Source: Marinomonas sp. MED121 (GTDB lineage Bacteria > Pseudomonadota > Gammaproteobacteria > Pseudomonadales > Marinomonadaceae). From it: a stretch of 64,000 nt of DNA. The position numbers and the translations under genes are program-made. Within the stretch, counting starts at the first letter, position 1; each line of letters opens with the position of its first letter. The notes under the pieces were generated by a model. It saw only the letters and a program-made list of their open reading frames with translations, had not been told where the DNA came from and searched no databases. The stretch is taken from positions 181,003 to 245,002 of the forward strand of contig NZ_CH672434.1 in assembly GCF_000153025.1 (NCBI RefSeq). Direction: 5' to 3'. Shown here piece after piece: positions 1 through 9,149 of this stretch.

Positions 1-1526
1 CAGCTGCGATATGTACTTTACTGGCATGCAATCTCTATGCAGAAGAGAAACAGTCTTGGATTGTGACTGATGGAAGCAATGAGAAAACAGTGACTCAAAT
101 GAAAATAATGGGCTCTGCTGCAAATATAGAAAATATATCGAGTACGAAAGGTGTAAACATTTATAAAATGAATAGCTCAGATGCAGCGACTTTTTCTAAA
201 ATGTTACATGTGAATAATCATAGATGTGGTGGTTATACTAGCCATAATAGTCTTGAAGAAGCACAAGCAGCACTGGCTCAAGTGCAAGCCTCTGAAGCGG
301 ATACTTTAATTGCAACAAGTTATAGCATTAATAATTCAGCAAACGTTACTCCTATGGTTAATGCGGTAAATGCATCAAACATTGCAATGACAATTGAGCA
401 TCTATCTACTTCATATACTAACCGTTTTTATACAACAAGTTCAGGGTTAGAGTCAGCACAATGGATTCATGATAATTGGGCGTCTATAGCATCAAGTCGT
501 AGCGATATCTCTGTTGAATATTTCGAACATTCAGGCTGGGGTCAGCCTTCTATTATTCTGACAATTAATGGTACTGACGACACTGATGAAGTGGTTGTAC
601 TAGGTGCTCACATTGATTCGACTGTAGGTAGTTCAACCGGTGAAGGTACCTATGCGCCAGGTGCCGATGATGATGCTTCTGGTGTTGCTGTTTTAACAGA
701 GGCCTTAACGGTTCTTGTCGATCAAGATTATCATCCGCAAAAAACCATTAAAATTATGGGTTATGCCGCCGAAGAGGTTGGCCTATTAGGTTCTGATGCC
801 ATTGCCAAGGATTTTAAGAATCGTGATGTTAATGTCATCGGTGTTATGCAATTGGATATGACAAACTTCCATGGTTCATTTGAAGATATTACTATTTTCA
901 CGGATTACACTAACAGTGCTCAAAATAGCTTTGTGGTTGACTTAATTGACACTTACCAAAATATTGAAGTGGGGTATTCAAGCTGTGGTTATGGTTGTTC
1001 TGACCATGCTTCTTGGTATCAGCAAGGTTATGCTGCATCCATGCCATTTGAAAGTAGCATGAGTGATATTAACCCTAATATTCATACAACACGGGATACC
1101 TTGGCGAATAGTGATGCCAATGCCACAACCTCTGTGCCTTTTACAAAGTTGGCTCTATCTTATATGGGAGAGCTCGCAAAAGGGAGTATCGGTGATAATC
1201 CAAACCCTGAAGAGCCTAGTGTAGAAACAATGAGCTTCTCTGGCAGTGTAAGCCGTAATGAAGATGATCAGTTAGGTTCTATTCCTGCTAAGGCCGGTAC
1301 CAATGTCACTATTGAAATGACAGGGTCAAATGATGCTGATCTATATGTGGCATTAGGTAGTCAGCCTTCAACCAGTAATTGGGATTGCCGCCCTTATGAA
1401 AGTGGCAGCGCTGAGTCTTGCTCTATTACGGTACCTGCTAATGGTACTGATCCTTATTTGATGGTGAGAGGCTATAGTGTGAGATCATCTAGTTATGATG
1501 TTACCGCTACTTATACGCCAGAATAA
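1..1526 (+). CDS. Secreted M28 leucine aminopeptidase with C-terminal PPC domain (5' end outside window)
   Basis: Zinc aminopeptidase that would remove N-terminal residues from peptides outside the cell. The frame is open from base 3 and encodes the end of a signal peptide (LLACNLYAEE) before the GTG at 63, so the true start lies upstream and that GTG is internal. Counting from the GTG, the metal and catalytic residues of the Vibrio proteolyticus enzyme are all present: H183, D203 in APGADDDASG, E237/E238 in AAEEVG, D265 in QLDMTN and H341 in HTTRDT. C308 and C312 match its disulfide. Residues about 390-485 form a pre-peptidase C-terminal (PPC) domain, usually removed after secretion. The family assignment is firm; substrate preference is inferred from similarity. 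Confidence 0.93.
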   Translation, partial: AAICTLLACNLYAEEKQSWIVTDGSNEKTVTQMKIMGSAANIENISSTKGVNIYKMNSSDAATFSKMLHVNNHRCGGYTSHNSLEEAQAALAQVQASEADTLIATSYSINNSANVTPMVNAVNASNIAMTIEHLSTSYTNRFYTTSSGLESAQWIHDNWASIASSRSDISVEYFEHSGWGQPSIILTINGTDDTDEVVVLGAHIDSTVGSSTGEGTYAPGADDDASGVAVLTEALTVLVDQDYHPQKTIKIMGYAAEEVGLLGSDAIAKDFKNRDVNVIGVMQLDMTNFHGSFEDITIFTDYTNSAQNSFVVDLIDTYQNIEVGYSSCGYGCSDHASWYQQGYAASMPFESSMSDINPNIHTTRDTLANSDANATTSVPFTKLALSYMGELAKGSIGDNPNPEEPSVETMSFSGSVSRNEDDQLGSIPAKAGTNVTIEMTGSNDADLYVALGSQPSTSNWDCRPYESGSAESCSITVPANGTDPYLMVRGYSVRSSSYDVTATYTPE

Positions 1527-1590
1527 CTTGACCTATTCGCATTGAGAGTTAGTTTTTTAAAGCAATAAAAGACTCCTATAAGCGAAAGTA

Positions 1591-1634
1591 AAACAAAAGA
1601 GCACCTTACTTTGTAAGGTGCTCTTTTGTTTAAG
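1591..1634 (+). terminator. Hairpin terminator after the aminopeptidase
   Basis: A perfect 18-bp stem (1591-1608 with 1614-1631) has a 5-nt loop and a T-rich right arm ending in TTTTGTTT. It lies 65 bp after the aminopeptidase stop. The A-rich left arm means it could also stop transcription from the other strand. Confidence 0.85.
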
Positions 1635-1785
1635 TTAAAAATACTTAGCAAAACCTGATAGTAAGTTCGGCAGAAAAGTGAATCGACTGATGTTTTGCTG
1701 AAGCAGGATAATTGAATTAGCTTGACCGAAGATGCAATTGCATGGAGACTTTCTGCAACAATATTTCACAATAGGAGCTTGCTTG

Positions 1786-2685
1786 GTGCATAAAGAAACC
1801 ATAAATTGGGATGATGTTAAATTCTTTTTAGCTTTAAGTCGTTCAGGTAGTGCGAGGTCGGTGGCAGAAGAGTTTGGGATGAGCCATTCAACGATTTCTC
1901 GTCGTATTGATCAGCTAGAAAAAAGTCTAGGAAGTAAGCTTTTTAATCGAAATGTGTCTGGCTATCAGATGACAGAAGATGGTTTGGCCTTATCTCACTA
2001 CGCTAAAGAAGCAGAAGAGGCGATGAAAGGTGCAGAACAAGTTCTAATGGGAAAGGATGCAAAACTAGTTGGGAATCTGCATTTAACTACGCCTGATGTA
2101 ATAGCCAATAAACTTCTTATGCCTGAGCTTGCAAGTTTTAGCCAAGAGTTCCCTCAAATTAACTTAAATATCACCGTTTCTAGCAATCGCTTTAATCTAT
2201 CTCGTTATGAAGCTGATATTGCGATCCGTTTTATTGAAAGAGGTGGTGTGCCTCCAGAAAACTTAATTGGACGTAAATTATCAGATGTAGCAACGTGTTT
2301 ATATGCAACGCCAGCCTATTTAGCTGAACATACTTTGCAAGGTGAATCTATTACTGCACGTTGGCTAGGTTGGACCGCTGAAAAGCAGCCTGATTGGGTG
2401 TTAAAATCACCTTATCCTGATGTGCCTTGTATTCATACATTAAACCAAGGCTTACTTCATCTAGAAGCCGTTAAAGCTGGAATGGGGATGGGGATGTTTC
2501 CTTGTTTTTTAGCTGATAAATGTGATGAATTAATACGTATTCCTGGCGCTAAACCACAACTTACTTATGAAATTTGGCTATTGTCTCATCCTGATTATCG
2601 TGAAGTTGCAAGATTAAGACGTTTTAAGCAGTTTATCTTGGAAGTTTTTGCTAATAAACAAAACACCTTGATTAATTACAATTAA
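1786..2685 (+). CDS. LysR-family transcriptional regulator
   Basis: DNA-binding regulator with an N-terminal winged helix-turn-helix (NWDDVKFFLALSRSG, then SHSTISRRIDQLEKSLG) and a C-terminal substrate-binding domain of the LysR_substrate type. The frame can be extended back to an ATG at 1732, but that adds 18 residues that do not look like a LysR N-terminus. An AGGAG at 1773-1777 sits 8 bases before the GTG at 1786, so I chose that start (299 aa); the TTG at 1783 is also possible. It stands alone, with no divergent partner, so its target cannot be read from context. Inferred ligand: unknown. Confidence 0.85.
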   Translation: MHKETINWDDVKFFLALSRSGSARSVAEEFGMSHSTISRRIDQLEKSLGSKLFNRNVSGYQMTEDGLALSHYAKEAEEAMKGAEQVLMGKDAKLVGNLHLTTPDVIANKLLMPELASFSQEFPQINLNITVSSNRFNLSRYEADIAIRFIERGGVPPENLIGRKLSDVATCLYATPAYLAEHTLQGESITARWLGWTAEKQPDWVLKSPYPDVPCIHTLNQGLLHLEAVKAGMGMGMFPCFLADKCDELIRIPGAKPQLTYEIWLLSHPDYREVARLRRFKQFILEVFANKQNTLINYN

Positions 2686-3022
2686 TAAATAAGTATCTTG
2701 TCTTGAATCCTATAACCTGTAATTTGTAGGAGAAGCATAATGACAATTGATCGTGTGCTTTAGAGACTAACTCTAAGCAAATGCTATTTAGCTCATAAGA
2801 TTAACTTAGAGTGATAGCAAGTTTTCTAAAGGGAAGTCGGTTGGAAAAATGCAATGCTATTACATATATTGATGTAAGGTTTGTGTCGTTAGCTAATTAA
2901 ATTAGATAGAACTAATTCATGGTAACTGCACATTATTGATATATGCTTCAAAAATAAGGTTTTTGGTGATACAAAGCCTTTTTTTTTGCCACTGATAAAC
3001 TCATAATTCTGGGGAGCCAATT
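2686..3022. other. Non-coding gap with a 7-codon mini-ORF
   Basis: No gene of ordinary size is visible. A well-placed ribosome site (TAGGAGAAG) precedes an ATG at 2740 that opens only seven codons (MTIDRVL) before TAG at 2761-2763, which could be a decayed gene start or a leader peptide. A weak inverted repeat (ACTCTAAG 2770-2777, CTTAGAGT 2805-2812) follows. The rest is AT-rich and probably holds the promoter of the next gene. Confidence 0.4.
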
Positions 3023-4306
3023 ATGCCAACAACAGGAACAAGTATGAAGTTAACCCCTTTGTACGGCGCTATATTGGAAGTGTTTGCTAGTAGTAAGCTT
3101 GTTTGTGATGAAAGAACGCCAAAAGAAAAAGTACAAGAAGAACTCTTTCCGCTAGCATGTGATTTTGGTGGGAAGGTAAACGATTTATATGATGGTATTA
3201 GTAATCTTGCAACAGGCAAAGACGGTTATTTGACCCAGGGTGTTGACCTTGTTTCTGCAACAATCGCTAAAATGAAAGAAAAGATTGTAGCTTATATAGA
3301 TTTTTTAAAAATAGGGGAAACCTGTAGCGCTTTTTTAGATCGAATTTGCCAAGAAATATTTAATTTAATTCCTGAAGCGGTTAAAAAAATCATTGGTGAA
3401 ATTGCACCGGGTTTAGGGGATATTAAAGAAGCCTCAACTCAGGTGATTAATGCGCTTAATAAGGTGTTTATTCGCATTAAAACAGAGCGCCTATCAGACC
3501 TTGCCAAGTACCCTGTTGCCAGTGATGTTATAGAGCGTATTCGTTCAGAAATTGCCAGTGTAGCCATTGAGTCAGGTGGTAGAGCATTATTTAGTACTGT
3601 TAAAGGTGCTGCTGCGATTGCGACAGCGGGTGGCTCTGCTGCCATTTCGGCTGTTGTAACCGCAGTTATAGAACTTTTCTTATTCTTTAAAGGCATCATA
3701 GATAAAGAAAAAATGCGTGAAAAGTTCAGAATGTTTGTGGTTGATTGCAATAAGATGAAAAATAAGCCTCTGACAGATCAAACTTTCAGAGTTTGGTTTA
3801 GAAAATCGATTACAGATATGCCTGTGCTGGCATCCTATGTCGTATGCATGCCTTCATTTGGTTCACCTTATAACTTCATTAATTTAATTGAAGCGAAAAA
3901 GGCTAAACCAACCAAAGCAATGAAAATGGGCTATTCCATTAAGAAGGCTAAAGCCTGGATCAGACGTAAAAAAGTGGGAGATTTTAGAGAGTATTGTCAG
4001 AAGTCCACTTATACCGCTTATCGTGATTTACAGTCAGAAGCTAAATCATTTATTTCAGAAGGCATTCAAATCACCAGTTCTAAACCGGGTGCTATGCAAG
4101 CGCTGAATGCTGCAAGAGGTGAAACTAACTTTATTCCTGGTACAGATCAGGAAGCCTTCGAGGCTGCCGTTAAAAAAATCAATCGCGATAATTTGAAAAA
4201 TGGTACCACAGTCAAAAACTTTTTTGGTAGTCAAGTAAAGGGCATACCAGGCAAAGTTGCCGGTGCTGTTTCTGAAGGCGTAGGGGAGCTTCTTATTCCT
4301 GAGTAA
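3023..4306 (+). CDS. Unrecognised 427-aa protein with a central Gly/Ala-rich hydrophobic segment
   Basis: I do not recognise the family. GGGGAG at about 3011-3016 gives a good ribosome site for the ATG. There is no signal peptide. Residues about 1-180 are largely helical. Residues about 188-225 are Gly/Ala-rich then strongly hydrophobic (TAGGSAAISAVVTAVIEL, then FLFFKGIID) and could form a membrane hairpin. A lysine-rich region (about 290-325, IEAKKAKPTKAMKMG) and a small C-terminal Gly/Ala segment (GKVAGAVSEGVGEL) follow. It is monocistronic with its own terminator and no small partner gene. The layout would fit a membrane-inserting toxin or effector, but that is speculation; no toxin motif was found. 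Confidence 0.75.
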   Translation: MPTTGTSMKLTPLYGAILEVFASSKLVCDERTPKEKVQEELFPLACDFGGKVNDLYDGISNLATGKDGYLTQGVDLVSATIAKMKEKIVAYIDFLKIGETCSAFLDRICQEIFNLIPEAVKKIIGEIAPGLGDIKEASTQVINALNKVFIRIKTERLSDLAKYPVASDVIERIRSEIASVAIESGGRALFSTVKGAAAIATAGGSAAISAVVTAVIELFLFFKGIIDKEKMREKFRMFVVDCNKMKNKPLTDQTFRVWFRKSITDMPVLASYVVCMPSFGSPYNFINLIEAKKAKPTKAMKMGYSIKKAKAWIRRKKVGDFREYCQKSTYTAYRDLQSEAKSFISEGIQITSSKPGAMQALNAARGETNFIPGTDQEAFEAAVKKINRDNLKNGTTVKNFFGSQVKGIPGKVAGAVSEGVGELLIPE

Positions 4307-4325
4307 GACCGATTAAAGCAAGATG

Positions 4326-4353
4326 AAAAGCCTGATGATATCAGGCTTTTTTT
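4326..4353 (+). terminator. Intrinsic terminator after the 427-aa orphan gene
   Basis: An 11-bp perfect stem (4326-4336 with 4340-4350, AAAAGCCTGAT arm) with a 3-nt loop and a T tract to 4353, 20 bp after the stop codon. Confidence 0.9.
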
Positions 4354-4570
4354 ATGCTTATAAAACATCAATAAGGAAAGTTTGAAATTAGCTTGTCTCA
4401 CTTAGAATAACAAAATTAAGGGGAATTGATTTTTATGAGCCGACTTACAAATGACTACTTTAAGCGGATTATACTAGCTAGTAACTTAAGCTAAGTTAAT
4501 GTTATCTTTAGATATAATTTTGGCTAATGCCATTCAGTTTGAGACATCCACAGCTTAAGGAGTCAATGTC

Positions 4571-5320
4571 TTGCGACATAGAGCCTTGTTCATAATTTTT
4601 ATTTTGACTGCGATATCTTCATTATCTCAAGCAGAGGTGTTGCGTATAGTGACGCCAGAATACCCACCTTATGAGTATACCGAGAATGGTAAACTAAAAG
4701 GTCTGGCTGTAAATATCATTAAGCGTAATTTTCAAGAAATGAATCAGCCCATCAGCATTGAGGTTTTACCTTGGGCAAGAGCGATGCGCTTTATCAAAGA
4801 GGGGAGTCGGGATGCCGTCTTTACTGCATTTAAGACGCCTGAAAGAGTGCGTTTCGCCGATTTTTCAAAGCAAGTTTTGATACAGCAATCTGTTTCTCTT
4901 TTTGTACGTAAAGATTCTGATATTCATTATGAAGGCGATTTGAGATCGTTAAGTGATTATAGCCTAGGGGTAGTGCGAAAAATTAGTTATGGATTAAGGC
5001 TTGATAGCGCGATTATGCGTAATAACTTTATTCGGGTTGAAGAAACAAATGAAGGAACCCAAAATTTTGGTCTTCTTTTAAGTGGCAGAGTAGATATGGT
5101 CGCTAGTACTCAATACGGTGGCTATCATATCTTAAAAAAGCTTGGTCGTTTAAATGAGGTCAAAGAGTTGCCTGTTATCGTGCAAGAGATTCCAAGTTTT
5201 ATTGCTTTTTCTAAAATACGTAAATTAACCGATATGCGTGACCGGTTTGATTTAGCGATAGCGAAGCTAAAAGCGAATGGTGAATATCAAAAGATTATTG
5301 ATGATTATTTTAAGCAATGA
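4571..5320 (+). CDS. Family-3 periplasmic solute-binding protein (amino-acid ABC type)
   Basis: Periplasmic binding protein of the polar amino-acid/SBP_bac_3 type. It starts with TTG; AAGGAG at 4557-4562 lies 8 bases upstream, while the nearby ATG at 4566 is out of frame. A signal peptide (MRHRALFIIFILTAISSLSQA) of 21 residues is followed by the mature start EVLRIVTPEYPPYEY, typical of the family. At 249 aa it has the usual length. No permease or ATPase gene is adjacent, so it may serve a remote transporter or act as a sensor-type binding protein. A second member of the same family lies at 7495-8274. Ligand unknown. Confidence 0.85.
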   Translation: MRHRALFIIFILTAISSLSQAEVLRIVTPEYPPYEYTENGKLKGLAVNIIKRNFQEMNQPISIEVLPWARAMRFIKEGSRDAVFTAFKTPERVRFADFSKQVLIQQSVSLFVRKDSDIHYEGDLRSLSDYSLGVVRKISYGLRLDSAIMRNNFIRVEETNEGTQNFGLLLSGRVDMVASTQYGGYHILKKLGRLNEVKELPVIVQEIPSFIAFSKIRKLTDMRDRFDLAIAKLKANGEYQKIIDDYFKQ

Positions 5321-5418
5321 GCGTTAGAATGATTAAAATATATGGGAGCCAGCAATATCTCCTCTTAAAAGCAATTATTAATAGCGTGAAGCAATAAGAG
5401 CCTTCTATAGGTAAAGGT

Positions 5419-5955
5419 ATGATAGATAAAGAAAATACAGGTTTAATGATTATTGATATTCAAGGCAAGCTTGCGGATATCATGTATGAAAAAGACAGTC
5501 TAATTGACCATATTTGCCTTTTGATTGAAGGGGCAAAGTTGCTTGGAATGCCAATTATCTGGGTTGAACAGTTACCTGATAAATTGGGCAAAACACATGC
5601 GAAAGTCGCTCAACATTTATCCGGTGTTGCCTATGCTAAATCAAGCTTTAGTGCACTAGGATCTGCTGACATCGAGCAGGCGATTGAGAATGCGGATAAA
5701 ACAGATTGGATTGTTGCAGGTATCGAAGCCCATATCTGTGTTTATCAAACAGCGCGTGACTTGTTAGCAAAGAACTACAAGGTTCATGTTGCTACTGATG
5801 CGGTTAGCTCGAGAACAAAAGAGAATAAAGCATTGGGGATCAAGGCGATGCAGAGTGCGGGTGCGAAATTAACCGGTGCTGAAATGGCATTATTTGAGTT
5901 GCAGCAAAAAGCAGAAGGAGATGTATTTAAGCAGCTGATAAAACTTGTTAAATAA
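5419..5955 (+). CDS. Isochorismatase-family cysteine hydrolase
   Basis: Cytoplasmic hydrolase of the isochorismatase-like fold (YcaC/nicotinamidase relatives). The catalytic triad can be placed as D13 (LMIIDIQ), K74 (VAYAKSSFSAL) and C107 in AGIEAHICVYQTA, the family's signature with its preceding cis-peptide. Length (178 aa) is that of the smaller single-domain members. The ATG at 5419 is preceded by an AAAGG ribosome site. It lies about 100 bp after the solute-binding protein gene and may be cotranscribed with it. The natural substrate cannot be told; true isochorismate hydrolysis is unlikely, as no siderophore genes are nearby. Confidence 0.88.
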   Translation: MIDKENTGLMIIDIQGKLADIMYEKDSLIDHICLLIEGAKLLGMPIIWVEQLPDKLGKTHAKVAQHLSGVAYAKSSFSALGSADIEQAIENADKTDWIVAGIEAHICVYQTARDLLAKNYKVHVATDAVSSRTKENKALGIKAMQSAGAKLTGAEMALFELQQKAEGDVFKQLIKLVK

Positions 5956-5997
5956 AACAAGAGTTTAGATGGGTAAATATCTAGTTAATATTTGCTT

Positions 5998-6030
5998 GTT
6001 TCATACTTGCTTAATGAGTGAGTATGAAAC
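5998..6030. repeat. Inverted repeat after the isochorismatase-family gene
   Basis: Perfect 10-bp arms GTTTCATACT (5998-6007) and AGTATGAAAC (6021-6030) with a 13-nt loop, 43 bp after the stop. There is no T tract, so it is only a weak terminator candidate. Confidence 0.55.
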
Positions 6031-6037
6031 CTGCTTA

Positions 6038-6100
6038 ATGGTGCTTATGGTGCTTATGGTGCTTATGGTGCTTATGGTGCTTATGCTGCTTATGCTGCTT
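6038..6100. repeat. 9-bp tandem repeat, seven units
   Basis: Five copies of ATGGTGCTT followed by two of ATGCTGCTT, perfectly in phase (63 bp). The unit length is a multiple of three, so an open frame (5969-6280) runs through it as repeated Met-Val-Leu. That frame has no ribosome site, no family resemblance and a composition driven by the repeat, so I treat it as non-coding. Confidence 0.85.
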
Positions 6101-6420
6101 GAGGAAGAATCTATAAATCTAGCTTTATCTGTAAATCAGTATCTTAAAAAATATGCTTTAGATTATCATCCACTGCCAACGTGCTTTAATCTTAATGTTT
6201 TTATGTTTTTATGTTTGATTGTTTTTATGCTTGATTGTTTTTATAGATTTCAATGTGAATTGGTCAATGACTTAATTTAAAACACACTTATTGTTGTATT
6301 AATAAATTCTAATAAAAAACACGATAAAAATAATGCATTAACTGAAAAGTCCATTAACTAGCATTTAAAAAAAGTGAGCTTTTAATACTAGTTAATGATT
6401 AATGTTTAATTCCGAAACGT

Positions 6421-6990
6421 TTAAAAGTTAAACCTTGCATTAACATACATGATTTCAAAGTCTGAATAGCCATCTCTTTCCCAAAACTCGATACCGCCAC
6501 CAAATGCCATTTGAGGGTTTACATAAAAGCGGGCAGCTGTCGTATATCCAGTATATGGATCTTCATCAAACTTTAAACGCATCAATTTGCCATGGAATTC
6601 TAAGCTTTTTGACAGGGCAATGCGGACACCTAAATCAATTTGATTACCAACATCTTCTGAGCTATTAACTTCTGCTTCAACCACTTGAAAAGTACCATAT
6701 AAGTCTGCAGCAGAACCCATTGGGGTGTGCATGCCTACGCCAAACTTTAAATAGTCAGTTTCGCTACTTGAGCTGTCATATTCTGTATTAGAAATTTCTA
6801 GGGTTGCATATACTTTACCTTCAATCTCATAACCACCTGAGAAACTGGTGTAATCTCCCTCTGTATCGCTGTCATCAACTTCGATATTACCAACTTGAAG
6901 GTCTATGTAGTTATAACTAAAATTAGACGCAGAAAGCTGTGCTGATCCCATTAAGGACGCAATTATTACTAATTGTTTAAATTTACTCAT
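6421..6990 (-). CDS. Small outer-membrane beta-barrel protein (putative)
   Basis: A 189-aa protein with a signal peptide (MSKFKQLVIIASLMGSAQLSA) and a mature region of alternating polar and hydrophobic residues in short strands separated by acidic turns. It ends in the aromatic C-terminus ARFNF expected for BAM-assembled barrels. The size suits an eight-stranded barrel, as in OmpA-like or YfaZ-type porin families. No peptidoglycan-binding domain follows. The specific family is not recognised, and whether it is a channel or a structural barrel is open. It is monocistronic, transcribed leftwards, with a long AT-rich upstream region. Confidence 0.75.
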   Translation of the reverse strand: MSKFKQLVIIASLMGSAQLSASNFSYNYIDLQVGNIEVDDSDTEGDYTSFSGGYEIEGKVYATLEISNTEYDSSSSETDYLKFGVGMHTPMGSAADLYGTFQVVEAEVNSSEDVGNQIDLGVRIALSKSLEFHGKLMRLKFDEDPYTGYTTAARFYVNPQMAFGGGIEFWERDGYSDFEIMYVNARFNF

Positions 6991-7494
6991 TGTATCAACT
7001 CCTACTCTTATTAAGGATATTATGCCTATTAGGCTGTTTTGATAAAAACAACTTAATAATAAAGAATACTAATTGCATTAAATGTGGAGAGATAAATGAC
7101 GATAAGTTTAAAATGTCATAATATTGGGTTTTGTTAATATTACTAGGAGTTGTTTTTTGCTTTTTTGTTATGCCTTTTATGTTGTTTTTTTACATTTTTA
7201 GCACATAACCTGAAGATAAGTTGCCTCGATTATAAATAGAAATAAATTTTAGTTATGGTTTTTTTATATATTATTTATACGAAAAAAATAAAAAAATAAA
7301 TTATTTAATCCTCTAAAAATTCACTCTTACTCCATTTTATACTGATAAGCGCTGTGGTTTTTGATTTACAGAGGTGCTTTGTTCATCATCAACTAAAATT
7401 AATAGGGGGTAATGATAGTATTTTTATGAATTGTATTCGTATCGTCATTTCGATTAGGTATGCTGTGAGTACGTTTTGCGAATAGGGACATGCT
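6991..7494. other. AT-rich intergenic region between two diverging genes
   Basis: About 500 bp of very AT-rich DNA between the leftward barrel gene and the rightward solute-binding protein gene. It must hold both promoters. I see no repeat, operator or RNA structure that I can support. Confidence 0.5.
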
Positions 7495-8274
7495 ATGCAA
7501 GGATTAAAGTCATTACCTTTTACTCTTTTTCTCTTATTTTGCCCCTTACTTTTCGCCGATACTCTTAAGGTCATTGGCATTCCAGGAGCACCTTATCGTT
7601 TTTATGATAAGGACAATAAGCTCACGGGGTTTGATATTGAAATTCTTGATGAAATAATGAAAACACTCAATCTTGAGTATCAAGTAGAACTCATTCACTC
7701 TTCAACCAGATTGACTCAGATGTGGCACGATTCTGATGTTGATATGGTATTTACCTTATCTAAAAAACCACAGCGTTTTGATTTATTAACTTATGCTGAA
7801 GAATCCCATATCCATTTGAATTGGAATTTTTTTATTCTTAAGGAAAATATCGGAAAGATACATTACAACTCATACGCGGATTTAACTGGGTTAAGAGTCG
7901 GAGCAACAAACGGTTTTGCTTATACGCCAGATTTTTGGCAGGCAGCCAAGGAAGGGGTATTCACTTTAGATACGGTCGTGAATAATAACCTCAATCTTAA
8001 AAAACTTGTTCATGGTCGTTTTGATACGTATGCCAGTAATACAGTAGAAACCTTGTATAACGCAAAATTAGAAGGTTATGCTGATGATATTGTCTATCTA
8101 GAAAAGCCATTAAAGCAAAAGCCTTATTACAACACCTTTGTAAAAGCGTCAGATTATAAAAACTTAGAGGGTGTTATGAAGGGCTATAATCGTGAGCTAA
8201 AGGCGATGAAACAGGACGGTCGTTATCAAGCTATTTACCAATCATATTTTGGTCAAATAAGTGGCCGACAATGA
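7495..8274 (+). CDS. Family-3 periplasmic solute-binding protein
   Basis: A 259-aa binding protein with a signal peptide (MQGLKSLPFTLFLLFCPLLFA) and a mature start DTLKVIGIPGAPYRFYD typical of SBP_bac_3 proteins. The phrase KLTGFDIEILDEI is the usual first ligand-pocket segment. It is distantly similar in layout to the protein at 4571-5320. No transport permease is next to it. Proteins of this kind, isolated from transporters, are common in marine gammaproteobacteria and may feed amino acids to shared permeases or signal ligand presence. Ligand unknown. Confidence 0.83.
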   Translation: MQGLKSLPFTLFLLFCPLLFADTLKVIGIPGAPYRFYDKDNKLTGFDIEILDEIMKTLNLEYQVELIHSSTRLTQMWHDSDVDMVFTLSKKPQRFDLLTYAEESHIHLNWNFFILKENIGKIHYNSYADLTGLRVGATNGFAYTPDFWQAAKEGVFTLDTVVNNNLNLKKLVHGRFDTYASNTVETLYNAKLEGYADDIVYLEKPLKQKPYYNTFVKASDYKNLEGVMKGYNRELKAMKQDGRYQAIYQSYFGQISGRQ

Positions 8275-8297
8275 ACCATGCGCTATACAAACATTTT

Positions 8298-8338
8298 TAT
8301 GGATGTAGAAATAAACTGATAGTATCTCTACATCCATA
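8298..8338. terminator. Hairpin between converging genes
   Basis: Perfect 12-bp arms TATGGATGTAGA (8298-8309) and TCTACATCCATA (8327-8338) around a 17-nt loop, between the solute-binding protein gene and the leftward oxidoreductase gene. There is no T tract on either side, so bidirectional termination is probable but not certain. Confidence 0.6.
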
Positions 8339-8351
8339 CTTGATTAAATGA

Positions 8352-9005
8352 CTAAGCGCTTTGAGTCTCAGCACTAATTTGCTCTAGTGCTTGTTTAAAG
8401 GTTTCCACTGCTTGACCACCATTGATGGCATATTTCTCATTGATGATGAAGGTGGGTACAGATGAAACACCCATTTGCTGTGCTTGTTCTTGTTCTGTTC
8501 TGACTTCATCGACATAAGCATTTGAAGACAAAATTCCTTTTGCCTCCGCGACTTGTAGGCCCACCTGAGAGACGACTTTTAATAAGGCTTCTTCATCATT
8601 TAAATAGATTTTATCGCTGAAGTGAGCTTTGAATAAGGCTAATTTTAACGCTGTTTGCTTCTGGTAGTTCTTAGACCAAGAGAGCAGGCGGTGACAATCA
8701 AAACTATTTATCATGATGCTATTTTGATCAAAGTTAAATTCAAACCCTGCTTGCTTTCCTATTTCTGTTAAGCGAGTGCGATTTTCCTCACTTTGTTGTT
8801 CCGTTTGACCATATTTTTGCATGATATGTTCTGATAAGTTTTGACCTTCAGTTGGCATGCTTGGATTCAGCTCAAAGGCGTGCCAACTAATCTCTGCGTT
8901 TAAATTTGGTGATAATTCTGATAAGGCTTTTTCTAAATTTTTATAGCCCACAACACACCATGGACACATCACATCGGACACAATTTCAATTTTTAATTGA
9001 GACAT
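8352..9005 (-). CDS. FrnE-like DsbA-family oxidoreductase
   Basis: Cytoplasmic thioredoxin-fold protein of the DsbA/2-hydroxychromene-carboxylate-isomerase group, FrnE branch. The active site is C14-P-W-C17 in SDVMCPWCVVG close to the N-terminus. The long helical insertion and the cis-Pro region VSSVPTFIINEKYAINGGQ match the family, and there is no signal peptide. Length (217 aa) is typical. Members act as disulfide oxidoreductases or isomerases, some linked to oxidative stress. A paralogue with CSWC lies at 45294-45953. It is monocistronic, transcribed leftwards towards the hairpin at 8298-8338. Confidence 0.87.
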   Translation of the reverse strand: MSQLKIEIVSDVMCPWCVVGYKNLEKALSELSPNLNAEISWHAFELNPSMPTEGQNLSEHIMQKYGQTEQQSEENRTRLTEIGKQAGFEFNFDQNSIMINSFDCHRLLSWSKNYQKQTALKLALFKAHFSDKIYLNDEEALLKVVSQVGLQVAEAKGILSSNAYVDEVRTEQEQAQQMGVSSVPTFIINEKYAINGGQAVETFKQALEQISAETQSA

Positions 9006-9149
9006 TATTCTAGCTCCAAAATTTGGTTTTATTCATCTAATACCCGTTATTCTAACGCCAGAAAATGTTGAAGAATTAGATTTAAATATGAATTCTTGTG
9101 TTACAAGCTGCATTTATATAGGCTTTTTAAAAATTTAACGGAGCAAATT

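Noticed and set aside
63..68. GTG at 63 as the aminopeptidase start
   Set aside because: The frame is open to the window edge and encodes a signal-peptide end upstream of it.
2740..2763. Seven-codon ORF with good ribosome site as a leader peptide
   Set aside because: No downstream attenuator pairing was found and the next gene starts 260 bp away; recorded only as part of the gap.
5969..6280. Open frame of 103 codons across the 9-bp tandem repeat
   Set aside because: No ribosome site, composition set by the ATGGTGCTT repeat, no family resemblance; treated as repeat DNA.
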